DNA of 47,765 nucleotides from a virus, in the IMG/VR virus record IMGVR_UViG_3300034374_007168, positions 1 to 47,765 of that record. One strand, written 5' to 3'. The notes beneath the pieces are model-generated. The model saw only the letters and a list, made by a program, of their open reading frames with translations, had not been told where the DNA came from and did not search any database. Shown one piece after another: positions 22,101-27,706 of this stretch; within the stretch, counting starts at the first letter, position 1; each line of letters begins with the position of its first letter. The position numbers and the translations under genes were made by a program.

Positions 22101-22634
22101 CAAGCTCTACAACTATACTCTCAATATTTAGATACTATATTTCCAGATAGTAAAGTAAAAGATATTGTTTATCATGGAACAAATGCAAAATTTGATAAGT
22201 TTGATAAATCTTTCTATCAAAGTGGAGCAGATTATATTTATTTTGGTAAATTAAATACACCTGGTTTTAAAAGTCTTTCAAGAACAATAACTGCAATAAT
22301 TAATTTAAAAAATCCTTCTACTTTTATTGATAATAATATTAATAAAGTAAATAATGATGATGGATTTATAGAAAATTATAGTAAAAATTTTATTCAAAGT
22401 TTATCAGAAGAACAGTTTGAACAAGGAGAATTTTTAAATCAATATGGTGTTGAAAAACCAGAACAAATTCACATATTAGGTTCTCAAAAAGATATAGAAG
22501 GATTTAGAGGGTTTGTAAATAATCAACTGCAAGCTCCTATGGAATCTACAGAAGATAGAGCTACTACTTTATTTAGTACATTTGTAAATGTAAATGATGC
22601 AGATGTATTAGAACTACTTAATAATTGTAACTAA
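7158..22634 (+). CDS. Giant virion RNA polymerase polypeptide with two zincin domains and a C-terminal ADP-ribosyltransferase-like domain (5158 aa)
   Basis: ATG at 7158 follows a 58-nt gap. N-terminal hydrophobic, Gly/Ala-rich segments lie near residues 128-155, 207-230, 328-350 and 484-498. Charged coiled-coil-like sequence covers about 550-920. A first zincin motif HEAFH is at 1870-1874, with a downstream EEQMAE (1929-1934) that could give the third ligand. RNA-polymerase features follow: SMKGAKINVGS at 3121-3131, RIPT at 3382 and GADFDVDAEYV with the DxDxD triad at 3421-3425. This matches the double-psi beta-barrel catalytic loop of YonO/crAss-like virion polymerases, which enter the cell with the DNA and transcribe early genes. 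A second zincin HEFAH is at 4626-4630. The C-terminus carries VYHGT (H5006), Y5026/Y5028 and PEQIHILG (E5102), an ADP-ribosyltransferase-like H-Y-E arrangement. Polymerase identity is strong; membrane insertion, proteolysis and ART activity are inferred. Confidence 0.9.
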   Translation: MWEFNEATGEWEYIDNPNAGNTNDDAFFNTYAPNVSPMEEQFKQYERIKEFEEAYPEQDFFESTGEEPILSPADPAFKPKRLTGEAAERYREYVEKTGQTPYIGADIEDLFAEDQSVADQWANGSIKFLGKTATNVAGGLLMIPGLVYGAATGSFKNVYDNAFQRALDDANAAMDEYLPNYVRKEVEDYSLLREMFTANFWANDVLSGMSFVAGAVLTEMLTAGMATPVALGRTTRALKAFTKTSKVGDATRRLNTLGNLNTADEVLGGLRKIGTGTFYEAGVEARHYADEARTQFIEDFIKENGREPSEVELAEAMDKIYNVANGVFAANSALVSVGNMITLPTTFGPKLPGKIGRALKQEKDKVAKGLTKTENLSNKQLARASKRTNTPIEELKKQEYIKKSDYQSNYRKAFNKVYNVAERPVAEGIFEEMGQGTINATALDYVAGYLDVENKQEQVDLAESFAKGLAETYGSKEGWKEGILGAIIGGAGFVGPSSTGKGLGWQGGIWESLGKDKLDPLRDEYILEADASNPKDRIKALVEKVASQHKANQEYSEALESGDMFSAKNAEHEAFFSEVEFRMRLGDYQAVETMIEEYTSELSDEDFMSMFGYENMSDEDISRRKDEVKQSLLTRARSIRKNINKAKTVGSAFNEDIRRALAYSMSSVDNLDEREASLAKEIAENLNIDERSLMDAMRFNNAVKGSKGWLNTYEEELNSLQEAEAKLTKEQLKKSPNEKAIEEATAKVEKQRARVDVLVEREYEARKANTKKADIEASYLDFDAFKEEVDNVINLKKEVEKYYFDNKFDIEQKLKDLEKLAARRQMFVNEVNRLASKKGAEAFNDSIKELLDEAAKFTAIEEQAASDLGMTTAGISVNPMVAQEYKLRNVQEKLYDTIGKRLNKASISDPDGSMTAETPTEEEELPDLGQEQEQANPAVAAWIKEFNEGMPPSYTKEDTLDVKIGKTKAKLKYAKEKLEALKRRAGLTGTENQAAFNEYLESGKLQKFIGDIEALIKNLENSPTSEKSLPILFTSSSISEVFISDDFVDAEGKEALGNMTPAEIAKSMTVVIEDYAEGGVQFSSDRNPAIQITKGVTGQTGKGAYVYVTYKGKKVRIGGLADPNRFTMPDGSKFSIDNFNHVKLLNPSFVAIENGNLVLTKQGEVFTENFNAMVSLFDKLTKGEEITPEFIKKTFFVKSRFGYNSLKDELLENRPSLEEYLDNSKKEVSVAYSYKEKGKEVSKSDTIVVSRRADRLDIYVKEGNSWRLLNEEDKAYRAIQTLYENSIKANPNLEGVNSQFALLYPGSTKGTVGMASLGFPSVTAPLEEDGVPEIVDGILKAAEEQVTNKKSRKEGEEIKPVTVKDSSGNNLFLSIKTSAQDKDGNYIKSNSSEAEISVVSYEDNDTVKVQLQLSSPGSKEKAFKAFINLKLSVKDGKLYFFNEEIKSLKTLIEKINSQIKYYHEQNPENQGVLDTAGKVIKIGNILKKIDAVNDENTAENLSQIKLHSAPVFKLTLNARSRTYKKKVEKEESGQDTSKSDRDKAKQAFKEKIKGIPIEQLKDKAQVDMLLQALKQQHGLTDEDIAELRSAIKGRLLLSSGEAVPGGEKPESTATDTKDDVEKAQRQLDNVESKLNPNANHPKFNVGQKHDVGNIYDVRDFKDERKDTTQEGVDVITKIHKPAEVDADGNLTERAEVEVTFFDSYEQAEEFINAQYNKYKAIAEERLAKANAELAPLESTPTQQNIPQDTIGNLQNQIDEGLALGTLVENSPEHIELERRLAELKSKDEGDEAPFSISQTEAKEKIDIKKAEQTLARMLNMRTPENPNGIFSMDDVRNLLNNVRNNGITWGAFYNNVIYLSKKAGVGTEYHEAFHAVFRTLLSPTQINSYYFAARKAYGNPTLQDLNDLRNSSSMFADLTRLELEKLWLEEQMAEAFKKYALEQEQKPKGILGILYHKIKKLLGFVKSNKNDLDILFQDIYSGKFRTAKPYNKLQSFRKPAFALLKREPYYNNQTKSLERGFLNKDQSERIINTLAIKALQLKSEKGSLSKRDILDLIRDMSSNYYSVENFRTEIDALVKSNKPKAVQIVGKIRNISKSLSIPENEKLLTDEIEMRLQVFDINTVEENAQEESFADDAPERAFDVNIAEVGGFVQLSKEMRKFIAFSSQAIDEFGFGELADLSNDKFQMASNPYTIYTAVQRGLQSTHPKDMLSKLKNLARTNSNVAAFYDHLTTNINLQLEDLGFENFDSRDSELQKDIEVLQQSALFSTFASAFALDKAEQLVVLYDKAKKDFKTFKSNTRDVNITQFNEWAKAFINSGRNNMQYREENLELIKNIRSVFTDSENIESEENLSNAIQSIKNAFSDLGINLSEGYIRFSILSNHVNTLEQYISKPETPNEKDFYEGLLEEVYLFSDVKPLTKDDLTGLSSSIAAQNNPFVKNLNESDTKTDRGAIGRLQAIAENNAVFDESVGTTTFQNAKGQDIYSFIQKTYLISETKKWNKRTETAKELLRAIRDKVSDDEGALIAQEMFKYEGTPYPYYIAKKFYQAIKHNPYLNGVEYQVNSDGNTTSTLITEDNEAYSLAVLKQLQTFLMDGLRTTSLSEVEVDGEAEFVEDTYKNSDASSYAELDGGGIDLVKLSMFAESIGNKLRKLFRLPGARGLAKDNRAKERTLAPFITQVNSDKNTQTATNLPVHEFVNRDGELNTLGVEFLFRDILQEYEDLANVQQEIKFILENDGVDNNGNPVFDIEGYHYKLREDGTKDYTKGKGHDFFLYKAALQKYSPELYQQLLADAREGKPLTKERLEPFIQSYAQDLFGQYLETLASPARSLIRKEETTSDEKKTQEEEKSEEAVAEEAETVTVYKNKMLPKFYEKNDGTVNITRLKEYFFNDMLGSMAFGNLIHGNLKMSYKDMVDFIKRMSKTIAAGPPLGTGTTKVAVVRSVEAKDRFDKDSVDAANIKDLDSQDTTDAQNIGTLSWYRRKYLTSLGKKTKAVDEIYNRLEKGYKLTPSEIKTLKDAGALVMPRKIVGTNRWFYDKTSIVTLLRSQTSYVETKEDREQLDYLYDLLFDARRVNDVNRMQELYKQIHAIWKPIPSERLNHDTLNYLESTGTDILAYDSSMKGAKINVGSISGNNEVGFIVDSEGFDVDDEAFKEQVKTDNLKSKIIDPIQALALLFSEQKSTTKVSVFGTTTTLGDLQDAFENLVSLRTEEGFKEMQKIISSNDKPRYTYLLKLFKESLMQTGADSYLIEMVSAMEGAEDLPKYNLNMPSTIDKLESMFLSFVSKNVLKNKAPGHKFTLRTDHGTGVMELDGKIITDKEFRSNPSKYAGKVTTRRLAYRKKDADGKYYTEIKISAQFAEHLNLKKGDELPPEILEMYGVRIPTDDKHSMGYFKVVDFLPMETGNEIIMPYEILKLSGADFDVDAEYVRVVDYFIDSNDKIHWFGQYLKADNVEEAIKQAREEYIREKSQLYDVKENTKEALLKNKKYQEALEALNNLKSELNKLKPSAEEAKQQIAEILSSIDEAFEEGNIEDADVTETSDDNLDTSLKGIKDFSELTALMLEENVARGNLKEIQRVLNQYKSKIQNTKNFIRTVRTEESIKQLDKLGYSASEDAFNQRFSEVISANRSSFEKGNISAINPLTITEINNLLVPVAGAFIYNDTNEDISNEVTSTEAFDKLEKRLREAGVKDNTEVTGIYDPLNKTNASVNNATGTKNIGPVAVFNLIFQRLAKAGVSLSAEWMEAKEVAETFKEYAKGFKLSRNQKDDSILNNVGIRVNNLIGQNLNAMTDNGKDPKASKFNMAYQLLGTSLTQMGLGKGFNEVVLSGMQPAVVQLVNLINADSSPIKEGEYSQGFFKLVAKTLGEYQGKDTEEVALTEDNLIQALLYAQDPTSSTLTEAQYNFIQVNALQTIKLFKEVSDFLRNFTDIIGLAKGAKPTFSENYNVQESIKNLGLRVVLRKDGNPQNLNDYSIEHVEGYAARDYPLDLLDLVKKDKILSTNLKAQTAIINHESPKFFLLEAKPAKDIVEVLKTSLRPNTMAIDDKAKKIRKSLLSFLSMRAYKHQYANKVKGLNLTKLFDPSYLHELYAEVSALDEVGSNEFLGALLPEVIPFKNKATRLDGHSLYKMSLNTRTKNNSDYVQKLMDSFRELYTSENPKARLFAARAFYYLLMKDGGLFKNDSFIRQIAPHYLTNISNSLDEVQDLFAGLSNKTFVRVFGISKGELIQEFVDLYARYQPNGYDLRTTSSKNLFKDYSKDEEFKAFVEELKQDKEAGNITKEQLIQIIKQNSPVFKDDRNGVIRFDLYAGVEVKPSGAFSSNDKMKMGINAQAIKGTGLVSKGSNGKLNYPAYFKIVEFSPEGIPTSRIYRLYAVQKQRSKVSIKDGLPEASDTVTLNKDGNLFNEGTDVNGVAAYYKAVNPILTKEISPFFWTIEDINAGVEALDYIREEKEEQTTTTAEEQQAEATTLSPELQNFLNQLSSVSKAEVKPETKATPTEKTPVEKKEEPSPEITKEYLLKLFDQLPNSDNKNFMKPMFNSFLSDINENKDKIESILKNLGGKNPFQSKSSEKQTINREQLSSLLDKLSAKFGIDWEFDTSIPGLGQFKNGRVLINPDKARLDTPFHEFAHPFVAIVKLQNPLLYKNLTKQVNNSELGKKTLARVQKNYPELSYEEQVEEAIVDLIGQYAADLESVKQEKGLWNAIKTFLRKVSEYIKSLLADSKKAIIPSELNPETTLEDLASMLVVDNPVNLGRLANRTYRSTPKARGTIKPGVQELFDSNPELANQVYEALGFVKGINELKVQDFKTKIGEATQLEEQVNKLKKYVEQFRTAYFVVNIDEDIQSDIFFIKEEAEEALKEYNNRGNLKFELETTVGLTEKEIEIYKDVIDFLAENPDQNPLNEEEYTGAKKLEAYLKYKHEITSKQIRKVLIGNKEKERLTDFITINLELSQAQKIEGESGLPNNLVELELSKITPQQKQQALQLYSQYLDTIFPDSKVKDIVYHGTNAKFDKFDKSFYQSGADYIYFGKLNTPGFKSLSRTITAIINLKNPSTFIDNNINKVNNDDGFIENYSKNFIQSLSEEQFEQGEFLNQYGVEKPEQIHILGSQKDIEGFRGFVNNQLQAPMESTEDRATTLFSTFVNVNDADVLELLNNCN

Positions 22635-25600
22635 TGGCATGTCCTAATAAAAACACTCCTGAATGGAGACTACTTGAAGAATCACTAGGAGTATTTTCAG
22701 CTTATAAACTGTTTATAGCTAATGGTTATGAGATACCTAGTTTAGAAGAAATAGAAGGATTTTTAGATAAGGTAAATCCTTTAATTGGTTCAGAATATAA
22801 TCAACTAAGTCCTAGTGACATACAGAATTATCAAAACCAGCTAGAAAACTACGAAAGTAGAACAGGGAATAAACCTCCTAAAAAGATGAAGGAGGTTATA
22901 GAAAGTTTGCTTTTACAACAAACAGAAGTAAGTAGTAAGGATGATGAAACTTATGTACATACTGCTACAGGAACACCTTTAGAAAGAGCTACTACATATC
23001 TAGAAAATTCTGATAAAGAGTTCTATGGTTTTGATGGTGATGAAACTCTGTATGAAGATAATAGACAGTGGGGTAACCAAATAGACTTTATATTAAGTAG
23101 TATAACTCTAGGAAAAAATGAAAGAGATACTTTACAAGATTTAAAGCAATTTGCTATTAGTGAGGGTAATGACCTAATGCTTAGTGATAAAGCTTTTAGT
23201 ACTGCCTATGAAGCACTAAATAACTTTGTAAAGTCTTTTCCTAACTCAGTAGTATTATCTCAGATTAAATTTTTCAATGTAGAAAAAGGAGTAGCAGGTA
23301 CAGCAGATATTGTAGTTGTAGACCCTGATGGTAGTATTCGTATTTTTGATTTAAAGAGTAGTGTTAACCCTACTAACTATGACCCTGATACTAAAAGGTT
23401 TGCTCCTTACAACACAGGAAAATTTGAAAACCAATATGATAGGAGGTTCAAAGGAGGTAAAAAAGCTTCTAGAAAAGATAAACACTCTGGACAGCTATCT
23501 ATTTACAAAGGACTAGCAATGTCTCAAGGTTACAGTTTTAGTGACCAAAATGAATTAGGTATTATACCTATGCATATTACTAGCACTTCAGAAAATACTG
23601 TTACTGAGTTAGCTCCTGAACCTATATTTTATTTAGACGCTTACAGGAAATTTTTAGACGAGTTACATGAAGTAACTGAAGAGGATGTAGACTTTAGCAA
23701 ATTTAAGCAAACAGATAAGCTCCTAGATAAAATTAAACAGGTATTAGAGAACAGGCTTCTACTATTAGAAAGAAATCCTAAAAACAGTAGAGCTGAAAAA
23801 TACATTACTCAACAGCTCAAGGAAAGTATAGAAACTGTAGAAAAGACTAAAGCTATTAGTCAATTTATTGACACTATATATGCCCAGCTTAGAGGCTCTA
23901 AGAATTTCCCTGGAGACTTAAAAATGCTAGAGAAAACTATACGGGATGCTAAAGAAGGTAACAATGCAGACAAAGCTGAAATGATTACTAGGCTTGTTAA
24001 GGCTAAAGAAACAGTAGATATGCTTAAGCCTATTGTAAGCCAGATACAAGCATTCTTAGATATGGAAATAGGAGGTAAAGAAGCTTTAACTCCAGGAACT
24101 CCATTATCTAAAGCCAATAGTATAGTAGCAGCTTTTAGTAGAATTGAAAGTATATATAATGAGGAAATGAATCCTCAAGTAGCTAAACTACTGTCTGAGT
24201 CAATATCTAAGAAAGCTAACATTAAGCACATAGAAGAGATAACATCTTTAAAGAAGAAGTTAGGAAAGCTAGACCCTGATTCTAGAGCATATAAGCTTAC
24301 TAAAAGAAGACTTGAAACTCTAGAAAAAGAAATAGGTGAAGATGGTGTTACATACAATACTATACTAAAAGCATTAGAAGATGGCTCTAATAGAGATGTA
24401 CCTTTCTTAGACTTTTTACTTACTCCAGCTATATCTAGTAGTAATCCTATTGTAGCTTTGTTTGCTAAGACCTTAAAAGCTGCCTATGAAAATGCTAGAC
24501 AGATATCTATAAGAACTGCTCATAAAGCATCTAAAGGATTTAAGAAGTATGCTACTAGTACTTCAGAGAATAGAAATGTACCTTCATCTTTTTATAAGCC
24601 TTTTTACACTAGAACTAAAGTATATGACCATGGGAAGAAAGAGCTTGTAGATAAAATGGCTTTTGTACAAGAAGTAGATATGTCTGCATACAATGAAGCC
24701 TTAAATAATATGTATAAACAGGCTGAATCTATTACTGACCCTACACAGAAGAATGCTTTTATTCAAAGCTGGTACAAAGAAAATACAGAAGCTCTACCTT
24801 ATGAAGATAGAACAGTTACTAATCCTGAAACAGGAGAAGTAGTGGTTATAGAAAAGGGAAGAAAGACTATTATTGAAGAACACAAAAAGCTAGTAGAAGA
24901 TAATGTTATATCTGAAAAGCAATTTGAATTTTGGTTAAAGAATAACCAAGTAGAAATACAAGGTGTTACTTACTATTCAAGAGATTTTTCCAGACCTTCC
25001 AGAGCAAAGTATGCAGACCCTAGGTATAAGCAGATACAGTCTAGTAAGAATAAAAAGGAGTTTTATGACCTTCTAATAGCTACTTACTTTAAGTCTCAGC
25101 AGAGAGTTCCTGATAGAGCTAAAAGAGGGTATATACTTCCTTCTGTAGCTAAATCTGATATAGATAGACTAGTAGAAAACGGAGCTATCAATTATGCTAA
25201 ATATAGCTGGAGAAACCTAGTTAAGTACACAGAAGAAGATGCTTTTATCTATGGAGAAAAAGTAGAAGGACAGAAAGTTATTCCTGTTTTATATACACAA
25301 AACATGCCAGCAGAGGATGTTTCTTTAGACTTACTATCTTCTGTACTTATGTTTGACCAGGCTTCTCTTAAATTTGAAGCAGCCAATGAAAGTGTTGTAG
25401 TAGGTACAGCAGCTTTAGAATCAACTAAACAGAATCCTCCTTTAAAAACAGATGCTTTAGGTAATAGATTTATTAGTGAGGCAGCTAAGAAAGCAGGTAT
25501 CACATCTTGGGATAAGTATGTTAAGAAGCATGGAGGTAATAATATAGCAGCCCTTCTTGAGGTATTTATGGACATGCAAATATATGGTGTACAACAATTA

Positions 25601-26893
25601 GAATCTAAAACTGCAATAGCAGGTAAAGTTGTAGACTTTAATAAACTTGCTGCCAATTTGATGGGTTTTGGTTCTAAAACTCAAATTGGAGGTAACCCTG
25701 TAGGTTCTGCTGCTAACTCCCTACAAGCTAATGCTCAGTTAATGATAGAAGCTGCTTCTGATGAATTTTTTAATCAGAAAGAAGTAGCATGGGCAAAGGT
25801 TTACTATGCTAGAAATATAGGTAACTATGTAAAAGATTTTACTCAACCTACTGCTACTTCTTTCATAGGCCAATTGATTGAGTTATATGACCCTATGCAA
25901 GGAGAATATACAGACAGATATGGTAGAAAAGTTAGTATGTCTGCTATGAAGAAAGCATGGTCTACAGATACATGGTTCTTTTTACAAAATCAAGGGGAGC
26001 ATGCTATTCAAGTGCAAGCTATGTTAGCCATGCTTAAAAGAAATAAAGTAAAGCAGAAAATAGGAGGTATAACTAAAGAAATATCTTTAATAGATGCTTA
26101 TGAATTAGGGCCTGATGGAGCTATAAGATTAAAGGAAGGAGTTTCTCTTGAAGGAACTCCTACAGCTAATGGCTTAGTAGATATGGACATTCAGAACTCT
26201 TTACATGCTATCAATAAAAGGATGCATGGAGTTTACAATAACTTTGATAAAGTTACAGCAGAGAGACATTGGCTGGGAAGACTAGCGTTGATGTACAGGA
26301 AATTTTTTCCATCGGGCATGAAGAAAAGGTTTAAAACCTATGGTTTAGACCAAGAATTAGGAGCACCAACTGAGGGTTACTATAATACATTCTTTAGACT
26401 AGTAACTTCACAGCTTAAAGATACCTTGATACAGTTATCTCCTTTTTCTTCAAGTGAGAACTTAACACCTTTAGAAAGAAGAAATCTTAGTAGGGCAGGA
26501 GCTGAATTAGCTTTCATCAGTGTTACAGGAATTATTAGTATGATTTTAGCAAGACTATCAGATGAAGCTGATGATGAAGATAAAAAACTACTGGCTTATC
26601 CTTTGCTATTCTCTCTTAGGCTGCATCAAGAGTTATTTGGTTTTATTAATCCTATTGCAAACTATAAAACCTTTTCTAATCCTATGGCAGCTCAAACTGT
26701 TATAGAAAAGACTATTAGACTAATAAAACAATTATTTAATCCTTTAGAAACTTACCAAAGAGATACTGGAGTATGGGAGAAAGGAGATTATAAAATAGTA
26801 GCTAAATTTCTAAAACTTTTAGGTTCTGGAAGAATAGAAACTATTATGAGTCCTGATGAATTAATTAAAGTAATGCAAAACCTAAGAATTTAG
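22634..26893 (+). CDS. Large virion/transcription-module protein with PD-(D/E)XK nuclease domain (1419 aa)
   Basis: The start ATG overlaps the preceding TAA by one base (TAATG), so the two giant proteins are translationally coupled. The N-terminus opens with CPNKNTPEWRLL, a short motif I associate with phage giant polymerase-linked proteins. Residues about 190-295 show a RecB/Cas4-like PD-(D/E)XK pattern: GTADIVVVD (D225), IFDLKSS (D239, K241) and SGQLSIYKG (Q287). The remainder is mostly helical, with a hydrophobic segment near 1300-1320 (AELAFISVTGIISMILARL). By position it is part of the ejected transcription complex. The nuclease could process phage or host DNA at entry, or the fold could be non-catalytic. 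The gene ends 9 nt before the convergent terminator. Confidence 0.8.
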   Translation: MACPNKNTPEWRLLEESLGVFSAYKLFIANGYEIPSLEEIEGFLDKVNPLIGSEYNQLSPSDIQNYQNQLENYESRTGNKPPKKMKEVIESLLLQQTEVSSKDDETYVHTATGTPLERATTYLENSDKEFYGFDGDETLYEDNRQWGNQIDFILSSITLGKNERDTLQDLKQFAISEGNDLMLSDKAFSTAYEALNNFVKSFPNSVVLSQIKFFNVEKGVAGTADIVVVDPDGSIRIFDLKSSVNPTNYDPDTKRFAPYNTGKFENQYDRRFKGGKKASRKDKHSGQLSIYKGLAMSQGYSFSDQNELGIIPMHITSTSENTVTELAPEPIFYLDAYRKFLDELHEVTEEDVDFSKFKQTDKLLDKIKQVLENRLLLLERNPKNSRAEKYITQQLKESIETVEKTKAISQFIDTIYAQLRGSKNFPGDLKMLEKTIRDAKEGNNADKAEMITRLVKAKETVDMLKPIVSQIQAFLDMEIGGKEALTPGTPLSKANSIVAAFSRIESIYNEEMNPQVAKLLSESISKKANIKHIEEITSLKKKLGKLDPDSRAYKLTKRRLETLEKEIGEDGVTYNTILKALEDGSNRDVPFLDFLLTPAISSSNPIVALFAKTLKAAYENARQISIRTAHKASKGFKKYATSTSENRNVPSSFYKPFYTRTKVYDHGKKELVDKMAFVQEVDMSAYNEALNNMYKQAESITDPTQKNAFIQSWYKENTEALPYEDRTVTNPETGEVVVIEKGRKTIIEEHKKLVEDNVISEKQFEFWLKNNQVEIQGVTYYSRDFSRPSRAKYADPRYKQIQSSKNKKEFYDLLIATYFKSQQRVPDRAKRGYILPSVAKSDIDRLVENGAINYAKYSWRNLVKYTEEDAFIYGEKVEGQKVIPVLYTQNMPAEDVSLDLLSSVLMFDQASLKFEAANESVVVGTAALESTKQNPPLKTDALGNRFISEAAKKAGITSWDKYVKKHGGNNIAALLEVFMDMQIYGVQQLESKTAIAGKVVDFNKLAANLMGFGSKTQIGGNPVGSAANSLQANAQLMIEAASDEFFNQKEVAWAKVYYARNIGNYVKDFTQPTATSFIGQLIELYDPMQGEYTDRYGRKVSMSAMKKAWSTDTWFFLQNQGEHAIQVQAMLAMLKRNKVKQKIGGITKEISLIDAYELGPDGAIRLKEGVSLEGTPTANGLVDMDIQNSLHAINKRMHGVYNNFDKVTAERHWLGRLALMYRKFFPSGMKKRFKTYGLDQELGAPTEGYYNTFFRLVTSQLKDTLIQLSPFSSSENLTPLERRNLSRAGAELAFISVTGIISMILARLSDEADDEDKKLLAYPLLFSLRLHQELFGFINPIANYKTFSNPMAAQTVIEKTIRLIKQLFNPLETYQRDTGVWEKGDYKIVAKFLKLLGSGRIETIMSPDELIKVMQNLRI

Positions 26894-26902
26894 TAAAAAG
26901 TA

Positions 26903-26934
26903 AAACAGCAGTAGATAAAAACCTACTGCTGTTT
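26903..26934. terminator. Bidirectional terminator between the convergent blocks
   Basis: A perfect 12-bp stem, AAACAGCAGTAG (26903-26914) and CTACTGCTGTTT (26923-26934), with an 8-nt loop. It is followed by TTTATTTA on the + strand and by TTTTACTTTTTA on the - strand. It sits in the 48-nt gap between the ends of the + and - gene blocks, exactly where both operons must stop. Confidence 0.9.
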
Positions 26935-26941
26935 ATTTACC

Positions 26942-27328
26942 TCACCATCTCCGCTTTAACACTTTTAAAGTTTCACAGTACTTCTGTGATTCAGCATAGC
27001 CTACTTCCTCTAAGAAAGCATAGTAGCATCCTGAATCATACTTTTCTTCTTGCCAGCTTTTGTAATAGTAAATACAATCCTGCCAAGTTTCAAACTCTAG
27101 ATAGCCTTGAGGATTTCCTTCTTTAATAGCAGTCTTATGTCTAAAACCAAAGATGTTATTAAACCTAAGACTACAATCTTTACATTTAAGCCACATAGTT
27201 TCAAGCATTGCTTGCCTCATTACTATATCTGGCTTTTTAATTCTTTGTTTGTTAATTTCTGCCCATACAGAATCTATAGTCTGACTATAGATACTTAAAG
27301 GCAGAAGTAATAAAATCAAAGTCTTCAT
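26942..27328 (-). CDS. Secreted glucosaminidase-like endolysin
   Basis: A 128-aa protein with a clear signal peptide (MKTLILLLLPLSIYSQ, residues 1-16). The mature part matches glucosaminidase (FlgJ/Bax-like) enzymes: MRQAMLETMWLKC with probable catalytic E43, then FNNIFGFR and an aromatic segment YLEFETWQDCIYYYKSWQ. These enzymes cut the beta-1,4 glycan chain of peptidoglycan. Secretion by the host Sec system would make it a periplasmic lysis enzyme, complementary to the M15 stem-peptide peptidase in the virion module. It is the last gene of the minus-strand operon, overlapping the previous gene by 4 nt and ending just before the bidirectional terminator. Cysteines (C49, C52 and others) could form disulfides. 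No holin is seen next to it. Confidence 0.75.
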   Translation of the reverse strand: MKTLILLLLPLSIYSQTIDSVWAEINKQRIKKPDIVMRQAMLETMWLKCKDCSLRFNNIFGFRHKTAIKEGNPQGYLEFETWQDCIYYYKSWQEEKYDSGCYYAFLEEVGYAESQKYCETLKVLKRRW

Positions 27329-27705
27329 TCTACAAATTGTTTTAAATTAGGGGGGCTGTAGTTAGGTCCTTTAAGAATCTTACCATCTTGTCTTAACACA
27401 GGCTTACCATCTTCTCCTAGCTTGGACATGTTGCTTTTGTGTATTTCATTAAATACATTTACAATAATGTGCTGCATTCCATGCTTAATAATAGTCCCTA
27501 AGAGTATATAAAGTTTATCTCCTAAAGCATCAGCAATACCCTCTAGGTCTTTATCTAAGGCAGCTAGTAAGTATTCTTTGTTCTCTTCTGCCATTAAGTC
27601 ATACCTTAGTACAGCTTCTTTAGCTGATACAGGAGTTATATCCTTAGCATAAGGCTGGTTAAAAGCCTCATGGAACTCAATAATTTTATGTATAAGATGT
27701 TCCAT
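27325..27705 (-). CDS. MazG/PRA-PH-like nucleotide pyrophosphohydrolase
   Basis: 126 aa, all-alpha. The MAEENKEYLLA segment (E40, E41, E44) and DLEGIADALGD (residues 53-63) form the EExxE...ExxD-like metal-binding pattern of all-alpha NTP pyrophosphatases. The tail EIHKSNMSKL followed by DGKILKGPNYSPPNL is typical of the phosphoribosyl-ATP pyrophosphohydrolase-like branch found in phages. Such enzymes hydrolyse (d)NTPs to monophosphates, cleansing the pool or countering alarmone signalling. It lies directly after uracil-DNA glycosylase, which fits a nucleotide-hygiene role such as removing dUTP, though the substrate cannot be told from sequence. Confidence 0.75.
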   Translation of the reverse strand: MEHLIHKIIEFHEAFNQPYAKDITPVSAKEAVLRYDLMAEENKEYLLAALDKDLEGIADALGDKLYILLGTIIKHGMQHIIVNVFNEIHKSNMSKLGEDGKPVLRQDGKILKGPNYSPPNLKQFVE

Positions 27706-27706
27706 A

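Noticed and set aside
25249-25656. 135-aa antisense open frame inside the 1419-aa gene, and similar antisense frames in the giant gene (for example 20495-20842)
   Set aside because: These are open frames opposite long biased coding regions, with Ser/Leu-rich low-information products and no motif.
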